Both the position numbers and the translations under genes were made by a program. The notes under the pieces were generated by a model. The model saw only the letters and a program-made list of their open reading frames with translations, ran no database searches and was not told where the DNA came from. Below, piece after piece: positions 30,444 to 41,239 of a stretch of 64,000 nucleotides of DNA (position 1 is its first letter; each line of letters begins with the position of its first letter). The stretch comes from Chromera velia. Lineage: Eukaryota > Sar > Chromeraceae. The DNA lies in NCBI GenBank assembly GCA_018398765.1, contig JAHBMJ010002314.1, positions 10,001-74,000 of the forward strand, given 5' to 3'.

Positions 30444-33143
30444 AAGTAAGATAAAAAGAATATCGCTGATTATGCCAGTGTTTATGAGCAGTATCATTAT
30501 GATACGATTTCTTTCCAAGTGACCCACACCCTGAAACACATTCAAACTAGCTGTGAAGGCTGGTATGAAAGGCAGGCTCAGGCAGCATTCAATCATGCAT
30601 GTAGCCTGTTCTTTGCGTGAGTCTCAAAGTCAGGCAATTCTGAGATGCATCTCGAGATGCATACAGTTAGCGAATTGGCCTATCCGGGCCAGCGCCCAGC
30701 TAAACACCCAGGCAAGCTGGCAAGTTGGCATGTGCATGTGTAGCTACATGTGTAGGCTGACATTGATCTAGGCATTGATAAACATTCACGCTAATTCTCA
30801 ACTTGAATCTTAAGTTAATTGTTCAATGATCAATCACAAAATGTGATAAAAAATCTTTGTACTTGTGTACATATAGTGTCATATGCTATAAATATTTTAA
30901 ATAAGGTGGTAAATAAGCTATATACCAAATCATGTAGCTAATGAGACATTGATGAACTCCTTTATAGATATTAATATCATATTATTGCATATAGCATGAT
31001 TAACAAACTAATTAATAATGAAGATATTATAGAAAATAGACTCAGTAGCTAGTTCAGTAGTATCTATAGATCAGACAGCAAGAACCTCGTAGATTTATAC
31101 ATGCACAGCGGCAAGGTGCATAAAAATTCAACATGGTTCAGCAACAGCAGAGCTCAGCTAGAAAAACCTGTGTGTCTCATCAGTCACCAATGTAAACCAG
31201 AACGAGTCCGAACGACTTGGTTTCCCATGAAACAGTTGCAGAAAGGAAAGGACTGGTCGGTGCTCGCACATCCATATGCAAGCGCCAGAATCCATGCAAA
31301 CCCTTCACAGCATCAGCGATGAATCACCACATGAAAGAAGATATATTTTACAAGATGAAGCCGACAAACACGCGACGGGAAAACGGACATATCGGAGTCT
31401 CTCTCCAACGTCTCTCTCCCGACGCATCTCGACGCCCCACCTATCTACTGTTGCTTCTTTTGGTTTGATTCAGAAAGCCACTCATACTCTCAGCAAACCA
31501 AATGCCTTGTACATTCCCAATGGCTTCTCTCTCTCTGTTTTCGACAACCACTCTGCTCATCGAGCTCCCACGCGCATTTGTGTGACCTGTCTCTCCGCAC
31601 GTACCTCTTCTTCAATATTACCGTTCCATGTGCACTGAAACGAGACTCATTCATTGCTTTTTCACGGACGCCGCACAGGCAGGTCCCCCCGAAAGACGCA
31701 CCGACGACCCTCCATACAACATCGGCAAGAGCACACAAGAGCATCCGCAACACCCCTCGACAAAAAGAATCCCAACAAATGCAATACTGAGGAGGAAAAC
31801 CCAGAAATGACAGACAAGAAAAGAGAAAGGAAGACAGACCGCTTCACCATTCACCTCTTCATTTCCAAACCACGCTTTTCCTCGCAGAAATGCAGCCCAT
31901 TTGAAGAGACGGGGCTATCCTTCCTCTCCATCCGTCCTCTCCATTCTTCCTGCTTGTCGACTCGTCTTTGGCTTCCGAATGTATGTCTGTTGGAAGATTG
32001 ATTGCAGAGAGAACAGTCAGGAGAGAGGAGGCCTGTACTCTTCACAGACCGCACGCACTCCCTGCCGGCCTTCTCTTCTGATCCACATCTGCATTCTGCT
32101 TTTCTGAATTGGTTTGTCCATCTAAGTCAGTCTCTGCTTCTCCATCGCTCTGATTACGTCTTCTCTCTGCCTGTACGTTCGCCTCATCTCCCTCTCCCTT
32201 CTTTCTTTGGCGCTTTCCAGTCCGTCTGTCCTCCCCTCCTCTCCCCAAGTTCCCCCATTTCTCCTTACCCCATTCCAGCGACAACCCTTTCACGCAGCAC
32301 CCGCAACAGCAGCAGCATTCACGGGGCCCTGCACACCTCTATCTGATCCTCTCGTTTGAATCTTCTGTTTCTCTTTCTGCTTGCGTCTCTCTCTGTCCAT
32401 TCAACCCGATTCGATCGCTTCTTCTCACCGACCGTTCTTCCCATGAAACCGCAAAGAAAGACATCAGAAAGCGCAAAAAAACGATCGCCATTCATTTGTA
32501 ATTGATTGAGAGGGCAAGCGAAGGGAAACACGAAGAAGCTAAAACCACACAGGTACGATGACACGCAATTTTGTTTTCTTGCTTTTCTCTTGACATCCGT
32601 CTGGAAGAAAGAGAGAAAGCAATCAGAGCATACCGAAATGCACGTCTCTCTTCTCTTCCCTTCCCTGTCTTTCCTTTCTTCGTTTCTTCCTGCCTGCTGC
32701 CTTTCTTCCTTTCTCCTGCTTCTTGTACCCTTTCGATCTTTCGTTTCTGCTTGCTCTTTTCCCTTTCCACGTTCCTTTTCTCCTCTTCCTTCACCTCTGT
32801 CTGCATCACTCGTACCTCCCAGAGCAACAGGCTGCCGGTCTGCCACTTTGCTGTCTCCACGCAGTCTCATGGGATGTACTCCTTTCTATAGACAGTCCTT
32901 TCCTTTCCTCTGCCTCCCAACGTCAATCAAGCAAATTGAATCGTGTCACGTCATCTTTGTGTCGACCTCCGTGTCTCTCTTTTTCCATCTCTCCATTTGA
33001 ACATCCATCCATCAACGCTGATGTAACACCGACTGACTAAAAAAAGAAGGGCGGCACCTTCTCGACAGAGAAGGAAACCCCAACGACCCTCCAACGTGCA
33101 CCTGAACGTACAGGCTCTTTCTTGCGCTCACTCTCTCACTCAC
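30444..33143. other. intergenic DNA without supported genes
   Basis: The stretch 30444-31100 is AT-rich with no coding signal. From about 31350 to 33100 the plus strand is strongly pyrimidine-rich (TCT/CCT/TTC), so purine-rich Arg/Glu/Lys frames appear on the minus strand. None has a motif. It could hold the 3' UTR or extra 3' exons of the minus-strand Cys-rich protein, whose apparent stop overlaps a good GTGAGT donor. Confidence 0.5.
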
Positions 33144-34376
33144 TCACTGTGAGTCTGAAGAAGAAAGGGGGGCACTGACTGCCTGCGCCGCAAGATCGGG
33201 TTCTCCCCCTGCAGGCCTGCTCGTTGCGTCAGCAGCTCTGGGGGCAGAGACGGAGGGGAGGGAGGGTACGTTCTGTTTTGGGGCTGGGCTCACATCCACA
33301 CTCCCCCCCACAGCCTCCTCATCTGCCTGGCTCTGCTGGCGGAGTGCTGCGCTCTCGGATGCTGATGTGACTTGTGAAGGATGAGAGACGGGATGTGCTC
33401 CAGGGTGAATTTGGAGAATTCCCTGCTGCGAGAGTCTCTCATGGAAAGAATCCCCTTCTTGGGACTCCTCCTCCAGCTCTTTCGCTTCTCTGCCGTCTCC
33501 TATGTCAGAGAGAGTGGGCGGAGGCGAATGGGGATCTGTAGGGCGTCGGAATATGCTCTCACCCGCCGGCCCTTCCTGATGCATGCCGTCTCCCTCCGAC
33601 TCCAATCTGTCGAGGGTCAACAGACGAGCCCGCCGATCGCCCCTGAACAAACCACAGAGACGACCCCAGGCCCTCACAACCCCTTGGCGAATTCTCTCTC
33701 GCCGGGAGGGCGGAGACTTCCACCACAACATGCACAATCCCACCAGAACTACCACCCCTACCCCCAAAACCACAAGGCCTATCCCCCAACCGGGAAATCC
33801 ATCTGACGTCTCTGACTTGCTCACACAGTCCTCCTTCGAGGCTGCACAGTCCTTCTCCCCAAGACAACACTCTTCATCCTCCTCTCCCTCAGACACGCAG
33901 GAGAAACCGACTCCTTGCGTGCAACACGAAGCCCCTGCCGAGGTCAAATAACGAGGAGCGACTGCGGAGACGGCAGACTGAGCTCTTTCCGTCTCCTTGG
34001 GAACACAGCACTTGTCCTTGGACTTCAAATAAGTTCCCGAGCAGGCCATGTCAGGGTCACAGCAGTGCACAGAATGCACGCCACACAGTTTCTGACCGGA
34101 CGAGGGACAGCAGTCGAACGCGCACCCCGCCCTCTCCTGGCACTTGGCGGAAGGTGTGAGAGGAGACAGGTCTGCCGAGGGACAGCAGCATCTCATCGTA
34201 GACGACACCATCAACGACTCGATCCCCGATTTGTCGGCGCACACGTTCTGCCCATGGCAGGTGTCCTCCGAACACGCCTTGTGCAGCCTTTCACACACCA
34301 GGTGGGTCGCTGCTGGGGCCCCGCAATGGCAAATTCTGCAGAGGCCGCAGAGAACTGCGAGAAGCAGAAGAAGCAT
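33144..34376 (-). CDS. Cys-rich type I membrane protein, granulin-like CC pattern
   Basis: An uninterrupted 410-residue frame. It begins with a Leu-rich signal peptide (MLLLLLAVLCGLC). An ectodomain of about 180 residues follows, with some 30 cysteines, many as CC pairs (RCCCP, DCCPSSG, HCCDPDMAC, KCCVP, SCCTQG, ECCLG). The spacing recalls granulin-type disulfide ladders, but no exact family match is claimed. One transmembrane helix follows (GIGLVVLGVGVVVLVGLCML), then a basic stop-transfer patch and a Ser/Pro-rich cytoplasmic tail of about 190 residues. It is divergent from the secreted Kazal-like gene 0.6 kb away. Ligand and function are unknown. The last codons form a GTGAGT that could be a donor, so the real C-terminus may be longer. 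Confidence 0.75.
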   Translation of the reverse strand: MLLLLLAVLCGLCRICHCGAPAATHLVCERLHKACSEDTCHGQNVCADKSGIESLMVSSTMRCCCPSADLSPLTPSAKCQERAGCAFDCCPSSGQKLCGVHSVHCCDPDMACSGTYLKSKDKCCVPKETERAQSAVSAVAPRYLTSAGASCCTQGVGFSCVSEGEEDEECCLGEKDCAASKEDCVSKSETSDGFPGWGIGLVVLGVGVVVLVGLCMLWWKSPPSRRERIRQGVVRAWGRLCGLFRGDRRARLLTLDRLESEGDGMHQEGPAGESIFRRPTDPHSPPPTLSDIGDGREAKELEEESQEGDSFHERLSQQGILQIHPGAHPVSHPSQVTSASESAALRQQSQADEEAVGGSVDVSPAPKQNVPSLPSVSAPRAADATSRPAGGEPDLAAQAVSAPLSSSDSQ

Positions 34377-34986
34377 CTTGCTTCCCGTCAGTCTGAACTC
34401 TCAAACGAACAGAAGGAACGCACTGGTATCAGTGGCTCGTGCCCAGAGTTGTTTTGCCCTTTGAGTGAGTCGTGAGAGGAAGAGACACGTACCATGAGAG
34501 GACGATCTCGAGTGTCGTCAACCTCAAGGTGAAAAGCTATGAAAAGCTGCTAGCTTGTAAGGCGCATGCATGCATGTATAAGGCGCATGCAGGATGTAGG
34601 CCGGGCAGCACGGGGTCCGACCCGCGCGGCCCGACCGTCGCCCCGCGGCCGCGGCCGCATGCAGCGCGCGCGGTCCGACCGATACGCAGCGCGCGCTGTG
34701 CTGAAGTCGAAAGCGGCGCAGGGCACGACGTGCAGAACTGCAGCAAAACTCCCTGAAAAAAGGGCTTGAATAATTTTGAAGACACATCATTGCGTGAACG
34801 CCTACTTCTCTTCAGCTCCTTCATTCATCATCAACTCACATTTCCACTCTTCTGGTCAGCTATTACAAAAGCGAACCCCTGGTGCCAACTACTTTGACTG
34901 CTTGAGAGGGTTTGACACTGGCGTCTCTTTTACAGACACCAAACCGATCAGTCACAGCCTCCAGCTCATACTCGTTGACCGACACA
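34377..34986. other. divergent intergenic region with a GC island
   Basis: This separates the Cys-rich membrane protein (minus) and the Kazal-like gene (plus). Two copies of AAGGCGCATGCA lie at about 34559-34595. A GC- and CpG-rich block at about 34605-34725 holds CCGCGGCCGCGGCCGC, two GGTCCGACC units and two GCAGCGCGCGC units. It is a plausible bidirectional promoter or CpG-rich regulatory block. No ORF is supported. Confidence 0.5.
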
Positions 34987-35853
34987 ATGTTGAAAGCGTG
35001 TCTTCTTCTCTTGGCTGTCCTTCCTTCGCTCTATGCCCAAGAACAGCGCGGCGTTGCCGTGGATTCAGGCTACGGAGGTCCTGGCTATGGACGTCCTCGG
35101 CCTGAGCCTGGCTTCTGCCCCCGCCACTACATGCCTGTGTGTGGCAGAAACGGACGCACTTACCCGAACGACTGCACTCGAAGGGCTGCTCGAGTCCGGA
35201 AGGCCTACGACGGGGCCTGCCGTCCTGGGCGCCCCCGTCCCTTCCCGAGACCTGATGGCCCCGGCCGTCCTCGTCCGTTCCCGCGCCCTGAGGGTCCCCT
35301 TCGCCCTCGGCCTTTCCCCCGGCCTCGTCCCTTCCCTCGTCCCGGCTTCCCCTTCCCCTGGCGCTCTGCCTCTCGTCAAGATCGTCGGTTGGAAGAGACG
35401 GTTTCTGAAGTGGGTGTTGTGACTCCTGAAGACACTCCTCTCCCCCAGACTGAGCCTCTGACTCCTCCCACCGAGACTGCTGAGGAGAACGCCGTCTCCT
35501 CTGACGAGACGGGTCTGATCACTCCAGAGGAGGAGGATGACTACGACAAGCAGAACTTCGGATTCGTCAACGGCCCCTGGTTCGATCAGCGCAGACAGAA
35601 CTACTTCAACGGGGGGTTCAACCAGAACTTCAACACATGGAACGGCAACAACTACGGCAACATCGGCACCGTCTTTGGTGGCTACAACGGATACGGGTAT
35701 TACGGCCGTCGCTTGCAGGATGTTGCAGATCCCTCTGTGGACTCTGTTGTTTTCCCTGAAGCGACCGGAGAGGTTCAGGAGGAGGAAGAGGGGCATTCTG
35801 AGACGGACAAGGGCATTCTGCTCAGCCGTGATGCGCCCGAGGGAGGGAGATAA
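34987..35853 (+). CDS. secreted Kazal-like, Pro/Arg-rich protein
   Basis: A 288-residue secreted protein. The signal peptide is [17 protein letters not shown], with likely cleavage before QEQ. Residues about 37-75 hold a Kazal-like motif ([15 protein letters not shown] ... GAC) with only four of the usual six cysteines, so it is an atypical or degenerate serine-protease-inhibitor fold. A Pro/Arg/Phe repeat region (RPRPFPRP units) follows, then an acidic Thr/Glu stretch and an Asn/Gly/Tyr-rich segment ([15 protein letters not shown]). The ATG at 34987 is preferred over an upstream in-frame start because it begins the signal peptide. The frame ends within the first copy of a [11 protein letters not shown]-type repeat whose further copies continue in another frame to 35949. 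Inhibitory activity is not assured. Confidence 0.8.
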   Translation: MLKACLLLLAVLPSLYAQEQRGVAVDSGYGGPGYGRPRPEPGFCPRHYMPVCGRNGRTYPNDCTRRAARVRKAYDGACRPGRPRPFPRPDGPGRPRPFPRPEGPLRPRPFPRPRPFPRPGFPFPWRSASRQDRRLEETVSEVGVVTPEDTPLPQTEPLTPPTETAEENAVSSDETGLITPEEEDDYDKQNFGFVNGPWFDQRRQNYFNGGFNQNFNTWNGNNYGNIGTVFGGYNGYGYYGRRLQDVADPSVDSVVFPEATGEVQEEEEGHSETDKGILLSRDAPEGGR

Positions 35854-35949
35854 GGGAATCATCCTCAGTCGCGATGCGCCCGAAGGAAAGAAAGGCATTC
35901 TTCTCAGCCGCGCTGCACTCGACGGAGAGAAGGGCATTCGTCTCGGCTG
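35809..35949 (+). repeat. four-copy KGI-LSR-A--G coding repeat crossing a frame change
   Basis: Units of about 36-42 nt encode [36 protein letters not shown] and KGIRLG. The first is in the Kazal-like frame. The rest are in the +1 frame after a GGGAGGGA duplication near 35841-35848. In the shifted frame the repeat ends at a stop at 35947-35949. Confidence 0.75.
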
Positions 35950-36235
35950 AGCAGGGAGAGAGTTGGGGATAGTTACTGTGGGGGAGTGAAAAGAGAATTG
36001 AGATAGAGGGTGGATGACGAGCAGGAGCGAGGGAGATGACGATCTTCTAAGTCGATTCCTTCGTCTTTGCCCAAAAGGGGTGAAGAGTGAAGGAGGCGTC
36101 TTTGGATTTTGTTGTCTCGGTACGTATCTCCGTCTTTTTAGTTCTGCGTGTGTGTTGTCTCGAAAACCCATGAAGCTCTTCTGTTTTATCACTAAATTCA
36201 AACACGTTGGGAAGAAGAAGAAAAAGAAAAAGAAC

Positions 36236-37599
36236 GGCATGAGATGGTTCTTTCTTTAGATGGATGCAGTGCCCGCGATTGCACTGGTAGTGACTGTGTG
36301 TGTTCAACTTGCTTTGCTTGAGTCTCTCTGCTTGTCGTGTCTGCATCGCTGACTTGCATCAGGTTTCTGTGTGTACTTGCATGGGTGAGAGCCGCGCTCC
36401 ACCGCATGTATGTATGGTTGGATGAATTGTTGTAAGGGGGGAACTATGAGAATTCGGCTGCTGAAGGCAAAAGGTGGGAAGATGAATCGACCTGCTGGCC
36501 CTTGTCTTTTTGTTCAGTGGCCTCTTTGGTCGATTGATTCAACTTCTCAGACTTAGTCCTCAAAAGTCTGATAAAAGAAGCAGCACTTGCAGTGTTGCCC
36601 TGGCCCTTTGTTTTTGTATACTTTTCTGGCCTGGTTTTCGTAAGCGAGCGCGTTTGACCTTGAGTGTGTAGACTCGGAGGAAAGCGTGCATGGATCCAGG
36701 CAGGGATAGGGTGAGAGCGTACACGTGTCTCATTGTGGCTTTCTCAAGAACTTGTCAAGCGAGTGAAGAAACATGATCATGCCTCGGGCTAGGCCTTCGG
36801 ATGCCTAGATCAATATAAAGTCCGAAGTTTAATTGGTATTACTACATAAACTGCTAGATAAATCATGTATCAGACTGTTACTACTTAGATTTAGAAAGTG
36901 AACATTCATTTAAAAATATAGAATTATGATAATATATATTAAGTATTAATTGAATATTATAGAATGAACTAGAGAAACGTGCATGCAGTAGTTGTCGTAA
37001 ACTATAGGTCGTAAAACTACAAAGTCTTTTCATCTTCAACTGCTTCTTTCTCTGGTAGTATAGTATATAGCATAAGTTCAGTGCAGGACTCAGTACGTTT
37101 ACTACGCTACCGCTGTAGTCTATCTAGTAGTCTGTAGAAAGGGAAATCTCTGTAAAGCTATAGAGATTCACGCTATGCTGAGTTAATCATAGATACCTAG
37201 CTCATACCAAAATTCGGTATTCCATCTGGGCGACGATCCCGTAATAATGGTTGTTCGTCTAGTTAATTGTTGGTATTTATCCTGAAGATTTTTTTTACAG
37301 CTCTACGTCATGTACTAGCTACGTTAGCTAAAGAAAAAAAAGAACTTTAAACCGACGTTAAAACCGTTAATTAACTTTTTTTTCAGTCAAACATTGAACT
37401 GTTGTTCAAGTGTTGTACAAATGTTGTTCATGTGTTGCACCACTTTTGTTAAGAGTTGTTCTGGGTCAAAAATAAAAAAAAAAATCGGTTTTTTCTTTTA
37501 ATAGGCCTGAAACATCAATAGGCCGATGGTTGCTAATATGTTCGAGGCCTATCTTAATGCCACTTGACTGCCCTTTATAGCTTTATACGAGTTGCTTAA
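36236..37599. other. intergenic AT-rich region
   Basis: Nothing coding is recognisable. Long A/T-rich DNA occurs at 36800-37500, with homopolymer A and T runs near 37290, 37330 and 37480. The region may contain the 3' UTR of the Kazal-like gene. Confidence 0.55.
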
Positions 37600-37881
37600 C
37601 TCCTGACAGAGAGGGGGGTCAATGTAAATGCAGTTGACGACAAAGGTTGTTCGGCCTTACACTGGATAGTGTTGAATCGAGACATGATCATGATAACGTA
37701 AAAGGCAAAGCAAGAAGAGAGGGAGTTAGAGGTTGAAGACAGTGTGAAGTTACGGATTGCCAAGATCCTTGTTGATCATGGCATTGATGTGGGGATAGAG
37801 AACAATGAGGGGTTTACAGCAGCTGACGACGCCGAATTTGCGTTGGAGGAGGGAAATATGCTCTCCAAGAGTATCTGTTGA
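37600..37881 (+). pseudogene. degenerate ankyrin-repeat fragment
   Basis: One reading frame of 94 codons carries two ankyrin-like units: LLTERGVNVNAVDDKGCSAL then HW, and AKILVDHGIDVGIENNEGFT then AADDAE. They match the family pattern of LL-x3-G-x-x-V/D-N-x-x-D-x-x-G-x-T-A-L. A TAA interrupts the frame between the units, another stop lies directly before the first, and the frame ends at 37881. No start codon or splice signals rescue it. It is probably a dead copy of a multi-repeat ankyrin gene. Confidence 0.65.
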
Positions 37882-39189
37882 ATTTGCCTTTTCTTGACTC
37901 AAGTTCAGAGTCCGGGAGTCGACCGGAGAGTAAGTCCATTCCGACCGATTCCTGTGAGTCTGATTCTGATAGTTTAGATAAGGATAATGCAGATGATGAC
38001 TCATCATCGGGGGCAAAATCGCCAAATGCATCCTTTCCGTTTTTTGAGAGCTTTGGGAGATTGTTTCAATGCATAAGATCTTGCCATGGTTTGAGATGGC
38101 AAGGGGTCCGTTGAGGGGCAGATTTAGAGGAGAGCAGTGAGGAGGAAGCAGGAGGAAGAGGAGGGAGATGGAGAAGGGGGTGAGAACGATAAAGACGGAG
38201 AAGAAAGGAGGGGAGAAGAAGACGAAGACAGAGAAAAAGGAGAGAGCGGAGAGGATGAAGAAGATGGAAATAGAGAGGGGGATGAGGGATGGTTTTATGG
38301 GGGGGTGGGGATGACTCGGCATGGGAGGCGATGTGGAAGGCTTAGCTAGAGGAGCCCTTCTAAGAGTTTCCAAAGGGCCAGAGAGCCCTAGCAGAGAGCC
38401 AAACAAGATAGTTTGTTCCCTTCCCTGTAGGACCCCAGATTAAATTTCTTATGGATTCTTGTCCCCGTGACGGCCACAGTAAAGACGTTGTCATAAACTG
38501 AACGTCTTCAGCATTAGACTGCATGCATTATAGTTTTTGAATTGAACATTCACATACATCCATACGCTTCCTCTTCAACTAGCTCTTTGTGTATGCACGT
38601 CAGCTATAGTTAGCTACGCTTTCTGGGCCACAAGCTGAATTTTTAATAGTTTTTTTGTCTAATATTTCCCCTAGTATTTCCCCTTGATAGTGCAAACACT
38701 ATCCAAACCCCATGTAAAGGGGGGAGTTGGGACTGAAAGAGGACCTAAGCATCTATTCTTTAATATAAATATCGATGTAAGAGCTAGTAGTAGTTAGTTT
38801 AATAACAACTTATCTGATAACTCGAGCCAAAATATCAGTACGAGCTAGTAGGAGTATCAGTGAGAGGAGACTAGGGGGCACTTAACACAATTCGTGCTTT
38901 CGAGTCAAACGGAGAGTTTTTTTTTTTAAGAATCATTATGATGATGTTAAATGCATTTGGTTAATTAAAGCTAAATTAGCTCATAGTTAGTTAGTTAGTT
39001 AGTTAGTTAGAGGATGCCTAACCCTAGTTGGAGCGCTAAGCTCCCAAGCGGCACATACATGCATGGTTGTTGTTTGTTAAGTCGCCGGTAGAGTTAATTT
39101 TCTAGAATATAAAGACAGGCATCAAAAAGACAGACCGGATGTGAGCGTAGAAGCGATCGAATGACATTACAGATGAAGAGTTCAGATAT
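37882..39189. other. intergenic; acidic low-complexity frames, then AT-rich DNA
   Basis: From 37880 to 38350 plus-strand frames are Ser/Asp-rich, then Glu/Gly-rich. They may be the remains of the gene that supplied the ankyrin fragment, but they lie in different frames and have no motif. From 38400 to 39189 the DNA is AT-rich, with a (TTAG)n run near 38977-39010. Confidence 0.45.
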
Positions 39190-40029
39190 ATTTACACCGG
39201 GGAGTGGACAGTTACAATCATTTGAATTAATGGATTCCAGCTCAGCCAGGCAGTGCAGGAATTAGCCTTTTTTACTTCTTCTGCCCTTATAATGCTTTTT
39301 ATTGCTCCTATCCCCACCATTGCTCTTTTAATTTCTTTTTGTCCATCTTCTTTTTCCCTGTTCTCTGCTTTCTCTCTTTCCCTTACGCTTCCTTCTATCT
39401 GGAAAAGTTTTTCGTTCCCTCTCGCTATCTCATGATTTGACATCCTGTTCTTTTGGTGCACTTCCTTTCTTGTTGAGAAGGCTCTCTATATACTCCATCC
39501 GCCTGTATTTTCTTTCAATAGATTTATTATTCTCTATGTTCTTCTCGTGCAGTCTCTCTGTTCTCTTTTTTTTTTTTTATCCTAAGGCTTCTGTATTCCT
39601 TGTTTACTTCTCTTCTCTCCGTTCTTGCCCTTTTTAACTCTTCTTTTACAATTCTCTTTCTCTCTTCTTCATGTGCAAGAGTCTTTTTCTCCTTTTTTTT
39701 GGCCTTGGCTATTTTTTTGTCTGCTTTTCTTTCTCTGTTTCGCGCTTCTTTTTCTTTTTTCTTGCAGATGACTTCAGGGGGGTCATCAAGGAGTATTTCT
39801 GTCCCTCTTTTCTTTTGTCTCTCTCTTTGTGCTGCTTTCATGTATTCCTCTCTGATTGCCGTCTTTATTCTTCTGTATTCCTCTTCTAATGTCTTTCTTT
39901 TTATACCAAAACCCTCTTCTTTTTACAAGATGTCTGTGTATAGCACGCCGAGGTTTTCCTTTTCTATTCTTTTTTCAAGGCCTTCCGTGAATTCCCTCTC
40001 CGCTCTTGCAGGCAGAGGACCTCACCATC

Positions 40030-41010
40030 TTTTTTTAATTTGGTCTTCCTCTCTTAACTCACTCTCCTTCTTTTTCTTCTTTTTTCTTTTCTCCGGTTCT
40101 TCTTTTATCTGTACTTTCAGGCTTATACACAGTGCAAGGTGGTCGAAATTAAGGGAGTGGAGGGGGGCCCGGCGGATTGTGAAGGATAAAACAGAAGGGA
40201 GCAACTCAGCGGACACACACACATAGTCATTCACTGCCTTCCCTTCCCTACCTACTATGCATGCATCAAATGTGTATCGTTTATCAAAGTCAAACGTCTC
40301 CTCCTCCTTTCCTTCCAGGACCTGTATACAACATTTTCGCAGTCTATTTAAGGGAACGATCTTTCTTTCTTGATAAAAAGAAATGAAGATAACATTGTTT
40401 CCTCGCTTATCTGTGTTCTTGTCCTCTGACTCTCTATATGGTCTTGAATCCCCTTTTCCTTTTTCTGCCCCTCTTTCTGCTCTTGGTCTGTCTATCTCTC
40501 CATCATCCCACACCATGCGCAGTACCAGGGTCCCTGTTCTTGCATTGAAGTCTCCTCCAATACATTGAAGACTCCTTTTTCTTCTTTTTGATTCTGATTT
40601 CCTTTTGATCCCTTCCAATTTTTCGCTTACCTCTTCAAGTAGTGTTTTATCTTCTTGAGGGGAGTCTGCACAAGGGTTATATATTCCCACTACGCACGGC
40701 CAGTCGAGATCGTCGGGGGCACTCACCTATGTAGCAGCTCTGCTCAGCCTCTCTGCTTCGAGTCCTAACCCTCTTGCTTTCTCCCCCATTAGTATCGCCA
40801 CCCCTCCCGTGTTGTCCTCTTCTTCCCCGTGTTGTTCTTTTCTTATCAGCGGAAAGTTTCGTCCTTCCAGTTTTCTGTTCGCAGTCCGACATTTGTGCAG
40901 GGCTAAAAACAGAATGTCTGCCTCTTGCACCTCTCTCTCAATCGAAGCTTTCTGAAACTAGAACAGTCTCCAGTTTTAAAACACTTCCTCGGCAGTTAAA
41001 CCACCACATA
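40030..41010 (-). pseudogene. LINE AP-endonuclease (EEP) domain, broken
   Basis: In order on the minus strand: WWFNCRG resembles the WNVRG start of the domain, followed by ADILFLALHK (family: ADIIFLQET). Then come GGVAILMGEKARG, VVGIYNPCA, GGDFNARTG (metal-binding Asn/Asp), DYVCVSAELLPSV and FDHLALCISL (normally SDH). A stop near 40950 and a frame change near 40730 interrupt it. The order and spacing fit non-LTR retrotransposon endonucleases rather than cellular APE1 or DNase I. Confidence 0.75.
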
Positions 41011-41239
41011 TTCAGGACTTCTTCATTTTCCCAGTTTCCGTTGACTGTCTAACACTGCTTGCATAGTTGTTTTCCACCTCTTCTTTTTCTGATTCTTCTT
41101 CGCTTCCTTCTCTTTCTTTGTTCTCTCCCCCTTCTGATTCTGTCATGGATGACAGGATGCTTGATAGAGGAGAGAGCGGGACTGCTTCTTCTGAATCCCG
41201 TTGCGATGAAATTGGAAAAAGGGGAGGTGAGGGAGGGTT

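Noticed and set aside
32319-32870. Arg/Glu-rich minus-strand ORF of 183 codons
   Set aside because: It reflects pyrimidine-rich plus-strand DNA, shows no motif or conserved pattern, and its plus-strand shadow is equally open.
38137-38349. Glu/Gly-rich ORF after the ankyrin fragment
   Set aside because: Pure low complexity on a G/A-rich strand, without start context or splice continuity to the ankyrin frame.
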